Shown: positions 27,229-47,395, numbered from the stretch's first letter. The stretch: DNA of 64,000 nucleotides from Istiophorus platypterus (GCA_016859345.1 CM029111.1:9296714-9360713); one strand, 5' to 3'. Translations and numbers: made by a program. The notes: generated from the sequence alone by a model not told the origin.

Positions 27229-28339
27229 TAAAGATGTATGCACTCAAAGGCATTGTCACCTATCATTTCTGACAGAAACTGTATACTGATATTGATTCTT
27301 TTGCTGTAGTGAAAAGCAGCTAATGTCTAGCTACCTCTACCTCTTGGGATTTTTTAAATCTGCCCTAAAACAATATTGAAATGCCTATATGTACATAAAA
27401 TGGTCATTGTAAGCGTTGCTTCTCTGCACACCGGCCCCGAAGCTTTTCACCTGGAGCGCAGCTTCACTGTAAGAAATAGGGTAAAAATGCACTGCGATAA
27501 AAAAAAAAAAATTCCCTCAAGATTTGGCTGAGGCTAATTTGACTACCAACAGGATTACCCTCTAGTAGTCATGTATAAGTTTGTTAGTGTTACACCAGCC
27601 TCTACTTTTCAAGTTGTCTTGAGTTAATTTGGAAGAGAATTTGTACTATGCAGGTTTGATAGCTGGAGTATTTTTATGCAGTTTGTGATGCCCCATGTTT
27701 TTGATTATTTGTTGCACATGTGTGATATCCTAGACTTGGTCCAGCTTTTCCTCATGTCCTACATAACCCCCCCCCCCCCAAACCCCTGAACCCCCTCGCA
27801 GTTTGAGTCTGCTTTAATGAAAGAAAATAAAAGCATTCCATAGTGATTACAAAAGGATTAAGTTGTGGCTAATAGTGGTTGAAATAGACATAAGTACACT
27901 GTTTGCAAAGCTGAGAGAGTTAGGTGTATGTGGAGCTCATTTCTCAGAGGACGATTACTCCAGTAGGAGAGTTGCTGTGAGGAAAAGGTCTGAGGAGCTC
28001 AGATGTGCCATCACCTGTCAGGTGACTATGATTTTCTAAACTGTTTACATATGTAAATGTTGTGAATTATGAAAGTGACATATCTTGAGCAGCTCACCTA
28101 CAGTGTTAAACGGACATTATTTGCGCCAGCTTTGTTGAAATAAATGTGTATGCAAAGATATCTCTCAAAATATAGACAGCATAGATATGTGCCACACATG
28201 TATGCTTTGCCATACAATTTGAATTCCTCCTTAAATCTACAGTCCGACAAAACTATTTTAGTACTTTTTTTCTACTTCACTCCGTCTGTAACACATGAGT
28301 GCCAGTTCCAGCAAAAAAAATAAATAAATAAAAAATTCA

Positions 28340-28650
28340 ATCATTAGGAGATATCCCTCCACCACAGCTCAGCAGGGAACTTCTATCTGGGGAAACAAAC
28401 AGAGGGACATTTATGTCAAAAAAGACTAACTTTGAAGGATATCAACTTGATTTAGCTTTGTGGGACTTCTGAAGTTTCACAGGAGCCTCTGCCAAACTTT
28501 TAAGTGCATGTTTGCACAGAGCGAGAGCACTGTATTTTGTCTCCCATTTCTTACAGTGTAGTCACAGAACCAGCAGGAATAGTTATACCGACCAAGGCAG
28601 ATATCAATATCAAGTGAGCTTGAAAAATTCTGAAACTATCCTTTAATATC
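28340..28650 (-). repeat. Candidate degenerate interspersed repeat
   Basis: Read on the minus strand, this stretch begins near TTAAAGGATAGTTTC. It later passes through TTGATATCCTTCAAAGTTAG and ends near GAGCTGTGGTGGAGGGATAT. These blocks resemble pieces of repeats I associate with percomorph genomes, but I cannot assign a family or show inverted or direct ends from sequence alone. Confidence 0.35.
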
Positions 28651-29330
28651 CAAAGACTTTGTTCACCGACTTCAGTGATATTCCTTTGGACTAAGACATT
28701 GCAATGCCATGCCATGAAAGGCTTACCAAACCTCACACAAGTATTATTTTTAGGTTTGTGGTTCCACTGCTTAGCTTTTTCATCTGGAAACAGTTTTACA
28801 CCCAAATCTCTCAAAAGGAGATTTAAAAGGCACTCGAGTGAGGTAACGAAAGGAGTGCAGCCTATTTTTGGAGAAGACAGGGAAAGCTCTGGAAAAAATG
28901 GTAGGTTATCGTGTTTCGAGTTCAAACAACACCCTCACTCTCTCTCAAACACGCAGACACATTTATTTTTTACAGACCCCCCACAAATGCATGCAAGCAA
29001 GCGCGTTAACACACAGACTTCATCACCAATAGACACACGTGAATAGGTGTGCACAAATGTGTACCCACTGGCATAGAGACACATGTTTATTTGAACACAT
29101 CCCCGGCCTTTGACAGACCAGACGGTAGAGCAGTTTCTTTTTTAGTGTCTCGCAGAGAACAGATTGCTGTTCTGTGCCATAGGGTCAGCCACCACTCACT
29201 TACATTTGCATGTACACACACACGCAGGCACATACAGACACATATGTACACACTGGCTTCAGGGGTAAAAATGCTACCGCTGTCACATTACAGCGGCTCT
29301 GATCTGATCATTTTTATTTATGTATTCTGA

Positions 29331-29370
29331 AAGAGAGAGAGGGAAAGAGAGAGAGGGAAAGAGAGAGAGG
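29331..29370. repeat. Purine minisatellite, about 14-bp unit
   Basis: Close to three copies of an AGAGAGAGAGGGAA-type unit in tandem. Confidence 0.8.
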
Positions 29371-31962
29371 CTTAGACCCAATTATCCGTGTGTATTCACT
29401 TGCTGATGTCATGCTGGATTTTGTTTTGCCTGGGTTATTAGCTACAGCGTTTTCTTGTGCAAATTTTGCATGAATGTGTGTTTTAGTAGATGCATATGAT
29501 CAGTATCAAAGAATCAGAGCAGTATATGTTCTACATACAAATTTTTGGACTTTTCCATACACAGAGGGACGTTGAATCTCAGCCACAGTTGAGAAATGGA
29601 TACTGTGTCTGTATCGTCTCGGTTAAGTGACCCAAAAGTAATAGTTAAATAAAGTAATTCTTTCAGGCTCTCAGTAAGGGCACCACTACAGTGAAAGGAA
29701 CTGCCTGAGGAGGTCACTGCAGATTCTTCAGTGTTTCTTTCTGTGATTGGTGTGTGAAGATTCAAGCTAAGATCTTTCATCGTACTTTTATTCATTTTGT
29801 CATTGCTGTTTTTATTGTTCTGTCTGCTTTTATTCCAAATCCTTTCATGGTAGATAACATCTAGATAATTAAGTCAGGTGTTTGTCAGACACAGGAAATA
29901 GACTGTCAGATGATAATAATTCAGTTCTACCACACAGCAATGTATGTGGGGCTTTTGATCACATGAATTCCCCTGAGTTCCCTTTGATCACATCAGTGAT
30001 TTACTCTCCTTATTGAAAAGTGAGCCTGATGACGCAAATTCAAAACATGTCACTATCTTATCCACTTGAAGAACATGTTTAATACAAAGGAGTTTGAGGT
30101 TGTTCCAGACCAAAAAATCTCTGGTGTGTGACAAACCTATTTTTCACTTTCGACAGTTACGAGTTGTTTGCCCTTGATTTGAATCAGCCAGTTTGTGCAA
30201 CTTTAAATGACATTTCAGAGAAAAATGCTGTACTTCACTACATTTAATTGACAACTATTGTTACTAGTTATTTTGAAAATAAAACTTTTGCATGATAAAC
30301 ACATGGTGTCTGCTAATGACTAAATGCTAATTGATACACTACCTTAGGATAAATTATAGGTGTTGTAGTTTTTACCTGAAAAGGGCTTTTTAACTTAATA
30401 AGTACTTTTAAAGAACATTATGTATGTTGGTTATTTTTTCTTTTCAAAGGTTATTTTTTTCCACTGTAGTATTATTACTCGAACTGAAAATGTTCCTATG
30501 TACCTTTTGCTAAAGAGTGAGCACTGTGACCAAAAGGGATGATTACACGATAATGGTAAATGCTAAAATGTAGGGCACCAGTAACATAAAGTAGAGAGGT
30601 CTGCAAACAAACTCAATAAAGTTACACACCATGCAGCACTAAATACATGGCAAATAGCATATAACAAAAGTTTTCTAACATTAGCTGCTGTGAGCCACTG
30701 GTCATTTCTTTGCCACTCTAGCAAGGTAACCTCTGAGTATACTGAATTGGACATGCGTGTGTTTTATTGCTTATGAGTTCAAATTTTCATTTGTTAAAAA
30801 ATTAATGTCCCATTTCTTCTTTCAGAATTTACAAAGTGTCACTTTAAGATAGATATCTGCATATATTGCACCACTGTTGCAGACTTCAGCAGTAGTTATT
30901 TCTGCACAGTATAAGTAATGGCTCAGATTACACAGAATATTTGACTGATGATGAAAGTTTACAGCATGGAAGTGAAAGGGGATGTTGTGCATGTTGTATT
31001 TAGTGATAGAAGTGCTGTTTATTAATACCCCCTGGTATTAATAATGTGATCTGTATTTAGATTTGTCTTCTGAACAATGACACAATTGCATTCACAACTG
31101 TTGTCTTTTTTTTTTATTTATTTCTATCTACATTCTGTCCGCACCACAATGAGAAATTGCAAACGTATCAGGGGTCAGCAGCTTCAAAGACCTCAGCTGG
31201 CTGATGGTCAATAAACTGTCATCTGCCATCCTCAGTTCATGTGCAGATACTTTATCGTGACAGCAAGCTATTCTTTTTACATTTACAAACTGAGATCTAA
31301 TCTTAAACTGAACTAGACCACGGCCTGATGCAGGCTGAATCACTAAATTGCTGCATGAATTTGCACCTTTGATTAATATTCATTTTTCCTTATCAAGGTA
31401 ATAATTCTGACCCAGGTCACAGTTTTATACCAGGTGCATATGCCAGATAAACCAGATAAGACAAGGATGTAGAGGTAACATACAGTACATAGAACATATA
31501 CTGACAGTGAAGTAAACTAAGTCATCTATTAAATGTGACAAGAGGGCTACTCACTCAACTTTGATGTTACTGTATGTACATGCTGACAGAAAGGTAATAC
31601 AGTATGTAGGCCTTCAGGGAAAGCATGGTCAGGTCTACTATCAAAGATTTAATCTAAAGGTTATTCTTTTATGAGGAAGTATTTAACTTCTTCCCTCTTG
31701 GATTGCTTTTCAGACTGGTTTAAGAGTCATTATTGTCCTAGCCAAGACAGAACCATTTGCCCACAGACAGTGTTAATAGGGAGTTTATTTTGAAGCCAAA
31801 GTGAGAGAAGTGAATTCTATTGAAACAGCTTTTGTATTTTGTGTTTCTTTTCTCTCTTTGACAGCAAAACTTTCCTCGTCTTCAGGCAGTTATTATGAGC
31901 TGTATTAAGTCTGTCTGAAGGGAATTGATTTGAGCTCCATTCATCTGCTTTGTCTCATGTGT

Positions 31963-31978
31963 ACACACACGCACACAC

Positions 31979-32040
<62 letters not shown>

Positions 32041-32067
32041 ACACAAACACAAACACACACAAACACA
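31963..32067. repeat. (CA)n microsatellite
   Basis: CA repeat of about 105 bp with G, T and A interruptions at the edges. The longest CA/GT array in the window. Confidence 0.95.
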
Positions 32068-32638
32068 AGGACCAAGGGCAGTGGTTTTTCTAGGACGTAC
32101 TGGCACTGCTGTGGGCAAACACACGCTGCAGAGCTGTTGGGGAGATGGGGTGAATGGGTTGATGAGTGTGTAGAAGTGTGCATGTAAAAAAAAAAAAAAA
32201 AAAAAAGATTCAAACTGTGCACAAAACAAATGGAAAGTTATTGTTGTTGTATCCCGTGGGTAGCTGTGCTCACACACAATGGATTGATCCACTCTACGTG
32301 CTAGAAAAAGAGAGCACCCAGACCCTGAAGAGAATTCAAATATCCATCTAAAAAGACATATGTGCATACACGCGCACACTTACACGTATCCACTAAACCA
32401 TTACAAATGCTAAACGGTTTGTCATGGCTTTTTCTCCCAGGGAGTGGAGCCTTGCCCACATTAGAGGTGGCTATTGTGTGTTTTGTTCCAGCCCATCTGG
32501 TTGTAAGACAAGGACTGGCTGACAGCTCTGTCCTCATTAGGCTAGTCTAGTTCAAGTGTGAACTATATATCATATCTTATAGAGATGGGGTTTTAAAAAG
32601 ATATATATATTATATATAAATTTTAAAACATACACTCA

Positions 32639-32682
32639 CATACGTACATACTTACATACATACATACATACATACATACTTG
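32639..32682. repeat. (TACA)n microsatellite
   Basis: Tetranucleotide TACA repeat of about 44 bp with one TACT and one TACG variant. Confidence 0.9.
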
Positions 32683-33542
32683 GACACATATATATGTTTA
32701 AATATTAATAATTATTGATACAATGTTCAGTAGTCTGTCTGAAATAATGAAAATAGGTTCTCTCATCCCTGCTGATGAAGAAATTGGTCAAAGTACAGAC
32801 TAGTGCTGTCATGATAACTAAGATAACTCCTGCTTCAGTACCACTCTGAGGGATTGGATTCAGTGCTGAAATTTCTAAACATTCAATACTTTAATCAAAT
32901 GCATTTTACCTCCAGAAGGTATGTACGGCTCTATGAGCGGTGGAATAGCTACATAAAAGAAGAAAATGCAGATTGGAACAGACGGAGCTCCAGTTTGATT
33001 TCTGAGAGTCAACTGACTCACACATTTAAGAAAACATAGGGAGACTGTCGAGAAGTCCAGCCACATAAACCCATGGAGAAAAAAATGGTTCCAGTAAATG
33101 AATATGGAACTGTTATAGGCTCGTATTGCATTACAAACCCCGAAAATTTTTGTTTGAGTATTGTGGTTATTTATATAAATAAATCGATTTGTGTTTTTTT
33201 TTCCCTTTCCACATGCTTTCAAAAGCACTTAGCCTACGCCTGGGTCCACTGAGGGTCACAACCGACCTACCTCAGTCTATAGCACTATTACAGCACAACT
33301 CTGTTCTCCACCCTAAGCCTGTCTTATAAAATATAACTACCCGCTCCTTAATAAGGATATTTATATTTCATGGGCTCAGAAAAGAGAACAGAGGACAAAG
33401 GACTCAAGTTTCTCCTTTCATTTACCTTTCTCTGGTCCTCCTCTCTCTTCTTCTGTTCAACTCCATTCTTTCATCTCTTCTCTTGCCCTCCTTGCAGACA
33501 AGCTCATTAGCTGCTGTTGATAAATAATAGAACAAACAAGAC

Positions 33543-33575
<33 letters not shown>

Positions 33576-33576
33576 T
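33543..33576. repeat. (TG)n-(AG)n compound microsatellite
   Basis: Short TG repeat passing directly into an AG repeat. Confidence 0.85.
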
Positions 33577-34901
33577 TACTATGAGTATGAGGTACATACT
33601 GTACATTAATGCATAAATAACATAGGGAACATAATGCAATGCACCCTTAGAGGAAAAACAGGGTATGACTGAGATACAGAGGGTGTACTGATGTCCGAGG
33701 GAAGAAAAGTGGAATGAATGGAATGATACAGTGAGTGAGCTGCATGAGTAATGAGTCTAATTATGATTTGGGCATCTTACAGAGCTGCTGCAGGTATGAT
33801 GGATTCCTCTTTTGTCTGCACTGATGAAGGACATAGCTCCTCTACTGATATTACCCTGTGTATGTCTATGTGAGTGTGTTTGTGTTTGTGTATTACCACA
33901 CATGCATGTCTAAGTTTTTCATATTTCCTTTTTGTTTGTTTGAGTGCAGCTCAGCTGTAAAAGCTGTTTACTGTGGGTAATGGTATGTTAAATATCTGTG
34001 TCCCCAGGGTTAACTGCCAAACTGTAGTAAAACTCAACCACAGAAAACAGCTAGCTTGAGTAATCTCCCCCCATGCCAGCCTCCTCACTGCTTGGCTGCA
34101 TTGCTTACCAGAAAATAAACACCTGAATGTAAATTAGATCGGCATCTACAAGCTAAAACAAACAGAGAATGGTGCTGTGGCACAGAAAATTTTCAAATAT
34201 ACAGTTGCAGACACATCCTCAGCATATGAAATATGTAGGCCCTCACATTCAAACCAAATGGAAGTCTAATTTCATCTTAGAATGCACATGTTTTGAGACT
34301 GTGAGGAAACCTGCATGAACATAGGAAGAATATGCAAACCCCTCAAAATGGGCTGGGTTTTGAGCCTGGAGACATCTTTGGGGAGTGTGTCTAGCCCTGA
34401 CAGACAGAATTATGTTTTTTTGAAGAGATATCTTTTGATTACACATTATTTCACCGGGAAGTATAATCCTATCTAGAGCACAACCTTGTCTTTATTTATA
34501 TCCATGTAGATTACATTTGACACACTCACACTGTATTGTGAATGAATGACCTTTTAAGAGATTATATAATAATGCTTTTAGGAAGGAGATATATATGAAT
34601 ACGATAATACAATATAGTAAAGCATAGTTTTAATTAAATGAAATGTGGAAAATAAACACTTAATAATGTCTTTAGATCTTCTTACAGCTACAGTACATTA
34701 TAAAGTGTTATAAACCATGTATTATGTATTAGATGTTTATACAGTGGTGATAAAATGAAAAGTGGGGACATAGAGTAAAGTTTCAGCAATTATTTTACCA
34801 TCTGGTGGACTTCAATGATTAATATTCACAGGCTAAATCAAATTACTCAGCTCTTTAAATAATATGAAAGCTGTGCAAAGAGAGCTATTTCTCTAAATTG
34901 A

Positions 34902-42049
<7,148 letters not shown>

Positions 42050-42072
42050 CCTCCTTTGGAAACTTCTCTTAG
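42050..42072 (+). CDS. samd10: samd10 terminal coding exon (last seven residues and stop)
   Basis: After the acceptor CCGCAG, two bases join the A left by the previous exon to make ACC (T). S-F-G-N-F-S and TAG follow. Human SAMD10 ends A-S-F-G-K-M-S as I recall, so the tail is conserved although it is coded by only 23 bases. The strong polypyrimidine tract before it (CCCCTCCCTTCTCTCCCCTC, 42020-42039) and the phase match make this tiny coding piece convincing. Confidence 0.93.
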
Positions 42073-42979
42073 CTCATCCCTGGATCCATTTGGCAGCCCT
42101 TTCCCTCATCCCCTGTCACAATACGTCTCTAGGAGCCATGGAAGAGCTGCTGTCTTCAGATATGTGAGTGGAGAATCAATGAGTGAAAGGGGAGAGGACA
42201 AGCCTATAGACGACATGCCAACCAGTCTGGAGGATTCTCATTCAACACAGCCAATCTGGTTTACAGACATTGACACAGAGACAAAGCCCCGCTCAAGGCA
42301 GGGGTACCCACTGTAACATAGTGATAAGATGGAAGATTCACAAACCTAGTGATGATGTAGGCCTGTCACTGGTATATGCTTGATCACGGCATATCTCCTT
42401 TTGGTTTCCTGCCTCATTTTGACTGGACTGCTTTGGAAATTTCATCATGAGCTTGGTGAACATACACAGGTTTATTTTTGACATAAGCCTCACATTTGCA
42501 CAAACAAGATTCACAATTTTCTCCCTCTGGTTAAGGTCATTACATGAATAATTCTTTGGTATGGTTTTACATCACTTAAATCTCCAAATTCAGTGATGCC
42601 GAAACATGTAGATGATTACTTAAATTATGGTGTAAACGCAGATTTATGTACATGCAGTGCCACCATTTGGCCATTGGATTTAAAGTCAATCTCCATCTCC
42701 CTCTGAAACTAAAATGCAGAGTCTGTTCAGAAGGAATTAGAACTGGTCTTAAATGAAACTGAGTAATACCAATACAGTCAGCTCCTCGGCCACAGGTAAC
42801 AGTGCATTTTCTTCTCAGGACTTTAGTTTTGGAATTGTAGGTTGGAGCAACAATAACACTTTAAGCTGAATGTCATTCCCAAAATCAGTTTTTTTGCATT
42901 GTGACTGATCTGCAGTGTGACAGTGAGAAATATATATAGAAATATATATGAGCGTTGTAGGATAACATACAATTTAATC

Positions 42980-42987
42980 TGTATATA
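42980..42987 (+). promoter_or_regulatory. Pumilio-type element (TGTATATA) in samd10 3' UTR
   Basis: Exact match to the UGUANAUA consensus bound by Pumilio proteins in mRNA 3' UTRs, on the transcript strand. An 8-base match can arise by chance. Confidence 0.4.
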
Positions 42988-43076
42988 TTGTAACAGTACC
43001 TTAGTATGTTATTAATGAAATGAAATGGATCCAGAGGACACAGACTTAATCTGATAATCACTGACTGTCTATGCTT

Positions 43077-43090
43077 AATAAAGCAATAAA
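43077..43090 (+). promoter_or_regulatory. Tandem polyadenylation signals (proximal) of samd10
   Basis: Two AATAAA hexamers at 43077-43082 and 43085-43090, about 1.0 kb after the stop codon, on the transcript strand. Confidence 0.5.
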
Positions 43091-43646
43091 TCAAGTCATA
43101 ATAGGTGAAAAGGAAACTTCTACTAAGGAAACTTCTTAGAGTTGGGATGCACAGTATTTGTGTCCACTGAAGTAGGTTTACTGTACATTTTTCCCTGTTA
43201 CAGTGGTAGCATATGCCAACCTAGATTCTGTCCTTTGTGTGTGCTATACTGTTTACTGTATGTCATCTCTCACGCACAGACACGAGGGGAAGCGACAAGC
43301 CTCTGTTGTATTCTACCCAGTTTCCATCCCTGATGTGACACTGTGATTTTCAATGCTCAGAAATCAAGACACTATGACAGCTACCCAGACGCAAGATTCC
43401 CGCTGTGACTGAATTGAGCATCTCTGATGTTACTCTAGACAGCCGCAGACAGCCATGAATGACGACAATGTTTAAGTCACATAAATAAATAATATAAACA
43501 TATAAATAAAGTTCCAAAAAGCAAAACTTTACCTTCCAACATCCATCAACCTGTCCTTTGACAAGCAAATCTTTTGTTGTTGTAAGTAACTAACTGTTTA
43601 AAGGGATGAAACACACTGTATTATTCTTTTGGATTACCTGATATAT

Positions 43647-43654
43647 TGTAAATA
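43647..43654 (+). promoter_or_regulatory. Pumilio-type element (TGTAAATA) in samd10 3' UTR
   Basis: Second exact UGUANAUA match on the transcript strand. It is used only if the distal polyadenylation site is chosen. Confidence 0.4.
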
Positions 43655-43790
43655 TAGACACTTTTGGTTTACTTTGTCAGATGATTGATGAGCTGTTTGA
43701 AATGCTAAAAAAGGGAAAATGAAAAATATTTATTTGCTTTACAGATATGAAGACATATGCTATGGAAAACAATGAAAGCTGTCTTTTTAG

Positions 43791-43796
43791 AATAAA
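43791..43796 (+). promoter_or_regulatory. Distal polyadenylation signal of samd10
   Basis: AATAAA followed about 20 bases later by a GT/T-rich stretch (TTGTTGAGTTTTT), which is the usual layout of a signal plus downstream element. Confidence 0.5.
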
Positions 43797-45755
43797 CTAA
43801 TTGAGATGAATGCTACCGTTGTTGAGTTTTTACTATATCGTCAGGTCGGAAAACTGAAACACAGGGCTGCCCTGATACAAAGATAATGTCATAGCAACAA
43901 AATCTCTGCTCAACTTAAGGCAGTTATCGAAACACCAAAAGTCAGCGCTTATTTAACTTGTTTTGTGATATTGAACAATAGGTTTGCAAATAGACAGGCA
44001 TTTCAGGTTGTTAAAACAAAGTTTTACCCAACATATGAAAGAAATTGTGTTCTTGCAACCATCTTTGGAAACAAGATGCAACCATTATTTTCCAGTCTAG
44101 CAGTGTTCCCATCCTCAAAGCTAATTCCCTGTGAGAGGGAAGTGATTAAGAGCCCTCCATGCATCCAAAAATAGTCAGGACTCTGTGGGAAAGGATAGTC
44201 TGTTCATATACATTGGAAATTTGAAAACATGAGACCAAAATAAATCTAGCATCGGGCAATCCAAAAGTAAATTCAACAAGGCTCTTTCTTTATTTTTTTT
44301 TCATTCATCACTAAATTGAGACACCGAGGGATAGAATTTGTGTAATAAGACTTTTGAATGGAACCAGTGTGTAACTTCAAACTGTATTAACCTATGCCAT
44401 TGTTTACAGGACATGTGTGAATGTGGACTAATGCAGACGTCATTATCCTCTTGGGCACAACATCATTCATTTCTTATTCCCATGCTTCTCTGATACATTT
44501 ACCCGAAGTAGAAACATTGAAAAAAAAACCTTCATTCCTTCTTTTTATTCATCCATTAATTAATTTATTTATTCATCAATTATTACCTTAAATAGCACAT
44601 GTTTATATACATGTTCCTCGACCCTGGGTATGTATAAGACTTGCACCTCTACTCTGAACCTGTCAGTCAGGGTCCATGAGTCACGACTCCAACTTTGTGA
44701 ATGCAAAACAGTGCTGCCTGCAAGAGACACACATACTCTCTGTCTCTTGCTCACACACACACACACACGCATACACACACTGGGATCCAATTACAAAGAG
44801 ACATGAAGCGTCTCACCTGTTAATAACAAGGCACACGTATGATAAACAGATTCAGTGAACAGTGGCCTTCTCAACCCTGACAGAGAAAAAAAAAATCTGT
44901 GGAGCAGATGGTTGGACGGGGCAGTTAATTGGGTACTGTTTACTGTTAAGTGTCTTTTATTCTGCTCTGTGACATTTGAAAATGTGCCATCCGATTTTTA
45001 AAGCTTGTCTTTCGTCATTACTCTCTAAAACACCCAAACGCTGAGCCTTTCCATCCAGCTTGTTTATCGTTATCTGCTTGTGGCTTTGATCATCTGGATT
45101 CTCAGTCTCCTGGCAGTACCGAGACTGAATGAGAAACACTCTGTCCTCTCTCATAAGCTACTGTCGAGAAGCCCTCTAGCAGCTGATTCAGTGTAGTTGC
45201 TCAGTGGCATAGAGCACTGAAAACTGTGCTTCGTCTCAGCCAGCACCCAAGTTTTAATATTTTGCATGGCTCAACAAAGCTGATGGGTGTGGAAAATGTT
45301 CATATGTGTTCTCAGAACTTTCAGTGGAGAGGTCTAAAGATATATAACTCAATCAGCCAGCTGCTGGATGGACACTTCAAGAGCCTTTTAGGGTACAGAC
45401 CACTCCACCTTGCCCTTCAGAACCTTTAATAAACCATCAAGTAGCATTTTCCTCACTCAATAAAGGAGGTGTAGGAACATAAATAACTGGATTTATCACA
45501 GGTCAAACAAGGCCCCGTGTGAACTACTCATCAGCAGCCATTAAGGAAAGCAGAAAGCAGATTTGACTTTGGTTAAGTTGAGCTGAGGGAGAAACGACCC
45601 TTGGGCTCAGAGCGTCATGATCCGGCTGAGCGTCCCCCTTGAGTCTGGTGATGTGTTCGTGCCAATACACATGACAATGCCATGAGGAACAGCTTCACAT
45701 TTATAAGTGACAGAGATGCTACAGGGGCCCATGCGAGAAATCACAGAACAGCACT

Positions 45756-45767
45756 GCCCCCTACTGG
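45756..45767 (-). promoter_or_regulatory. CTCF core motif match
   Basis: GCCCCCTACTGG on the plus strand is CCAGTAGGGGGC on the minus strand, a full match to the CTCF core CCASYAGRKGGC. It is identical in sequence and orientation to the site at 46259. Binding is not shown by sequence alone. Confidence 0.5.
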
Positions 45768-46258
45768 AATATTCATGCAGACAACGCTTGACTTCACTTC
45801 TGAAACCTCTTCAGTTGCAACCATAAAATTTAGGCATTAACTTGTTGATATTAGATATACTATTGTTATGAAACGTATATCTGTGGCATGAAATATCTGT
45901 ATTTAATAGTGCACTAAGACATTGCACCAAGGGTATGCAGAAATGTATGGTTTTGACTTCTTGGAATTGTATTTAAGAAGTCAATAATACATATAATTAA
46001 TAAGTGCTTTGTTCACTCGTGTGACTTAATTTTTAACTTGTCTGTTAATTTTGCGTGGATTAATATTTTAAAAAACCCTTATGCCCATATGTGTGCAGCT
46101 CCCGGTGTCTTGATGTTTCAATGACGAAAAGCCCTGTAATTTCCCTTTTCTTTTATAAAAGTAATATGTATAAACCGTAATAGGTTTCGATTTATTTTAA
46201 CGCCACTGATAGCGTGGTCAGATACGTCACAGTGAACTACAAAAAATGAGCCTCTCCC

Positions 46259-46270
46259 GCCCCCTACTGG
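46259..46270 (-). promoter_or_regulatory. CTCF core motif match (second copy)
   Basis: Same 12 bases as at 45756-45767, in the same orientation, 503 bp away. Flanking bases differ (CTCCC before and CGATG after), so it is not part of an obvious local duplication. Confidence 0.5.
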
Positions 46271-46362
46271 CGATGTCGGGTGGCGTTTTTACACATAGGC
46301 CACATTACATCATGCTTTCAGATGATTTCCACTGATAGGGAATATTAGGTCATGATGACTGG

Positions 46363-46371
46363 CGCCAATCA
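46363..46371 (+). promoter_or_regulatory. CCAAT box (NF-Y type), upstream
   Basis: CGCCAATCA matches the NF-Y core CCAAT with good flanks. It lies about 1 kb upstream of the CpG-rich region. Confidence 0.4.
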
Positions 46372-46851
46372 CAGACCAAGAAAGACCCTGTGTTGTTTTT
46401 ACTGAAACCGAGTGAGGTGGCGATGATTCCGTTAATTATTCATGCAGTGAGCTATGATACGAGGAAGACGTGGCCTCAGAGCATGTGTGAAACCTTTATC
46501 ATTAGCTGTGTGAAAATGGGGGAATTGCCAGGTTTGTGCACATAGCCAGTAGCCAGCTTTTAAAACAGCAATTAAAAATCCAAGTGTGTATTGACTGTAA
46601 GGCCTTTATGCTGTTTGGCTGACGTAAACATCCATATGAATGATTGCTTGTGTCACCAACATAGACCTTAAATTTCTGGGATTGCGTCACTACGATGGGA
46701 GTGATTTTATCTTTACATGCAGCTTTTGTGCAGGACGTTTTTTGCAAATTTTAGAAATATTGGTTATTTCAGTGGGAGTTTTTTTTTTGTTGTTTTGTTT
46801 TGTTTTGTTTTTTTGTTTTTTTTTTTTGTTTTTTGTTTTTTTTTTGGAGAG

Positions 46852-46860
46852 AGCCAATCG
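46852..46860 (+). promoter_or_regulatory. CCAAT box (NF-Y type), proximal
   Basis: AGCCAATCG matches the NF-Y consensus and sits right at the 5' edge of the CpG-rich znf512b promoter region, just after a T-rich run. A third CCAAT lies at 47235-47239. Confidence 0.5.
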
Positions 46861-47008
46861 CAGTGACCGACTACAGCACCGGGCCTACGGTAAATAATAG
46901 CCCAACACAGACCGGACAATAATCGTTTCCCACCCTCGTCTGATCTGGTGAAGCTGCGATGGTCGGGGGAGGAGGCGCGGGGAGAACATCTAGCGGCAGC
47001 TAGATCTG

Positions 47009-47010
47009 AA

Positions 47011-47045
<35 letters not shown>

Positions 47046-47049
47046 AAAA
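47009..47049. repeat. (AATA)n microsatellite in the promoter
   Basis: About ten tandem AATA units, 41 bp, inside the CpG-rich region. Confidence 0.95.
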
Positions 47050-47180
47050 TACTTGGCGAAGGTTGATTTAAGGAATTTGAGCCCTGACCCCTTATTTTTT
47101 CCCGTCAGGAGCGAGCGCCTTTACGTCGGAAGAAAGCCGCACGAGCCGGTATCGCAGCGAGTTTATTAGAGAGAGAACAA

Positions 47181-47210
47181 CCCCCCCCCCCCAATCCGCC
47201 CCCCCCCCCC
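47181..47210. repeat. Paired C homopolymers
   Basis: Twelve C at 47181-47192, a short AATCCG spacer, then twelve C at 47199-47210. Confidence 0.9.
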
Positions 47211-47395
47211 TCTTCTCACCACCGCCGCCACCGACCAATATTAATCTGCTCGGCACAGATAATAATAATAACGCGAGAGTTTGCAAGTTGCCTCAAGACT
47301 GTAGTTGCAACTGTCAAAAAGGTGGAGTGGATACGCGCATGACCCGACACACATTACTGTAATACTGTACACGGCCGCCGAGATAATATCCGTAT

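Larger units (their letters stand above)
42073..43815 (+). other. samd10: samd10 3' untranslated region
   Basis: Sequence from the samd10 stop to the last plausible polyadenylation signal. It is AT-rich with no coding signal; the 104-codon frame at 42002-42316 runs across the splice site in the wrong phase and is not a gene. Polyadenylation signals and two UGUANAUA motifs are listed separately. The true 3' end could be near 43.1 kb or 43.8 kb. Confidence 0.6.
43816..46850. other. samd10-znf512b intergenic spacer
   Basis: No coding signal. It holds a short CA array (44753-44780), poly(A) at 44888-44896, two exact CTCF-core matches and a CCAAT box. A T-rich low-complexity run occupies 46780-46845. 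The segment 46200-46480 is less AT-rich and probably belongs to the znf512b upstream regulatory region. Confidence 0.6.

Noticed and set aside
31882..32379. 165-codon minus-strand frame
   Set aside because: Kept open by the CA microsatellite and poly(A) run (cysteine-valine and poly-Phe stretches). Not a gene.
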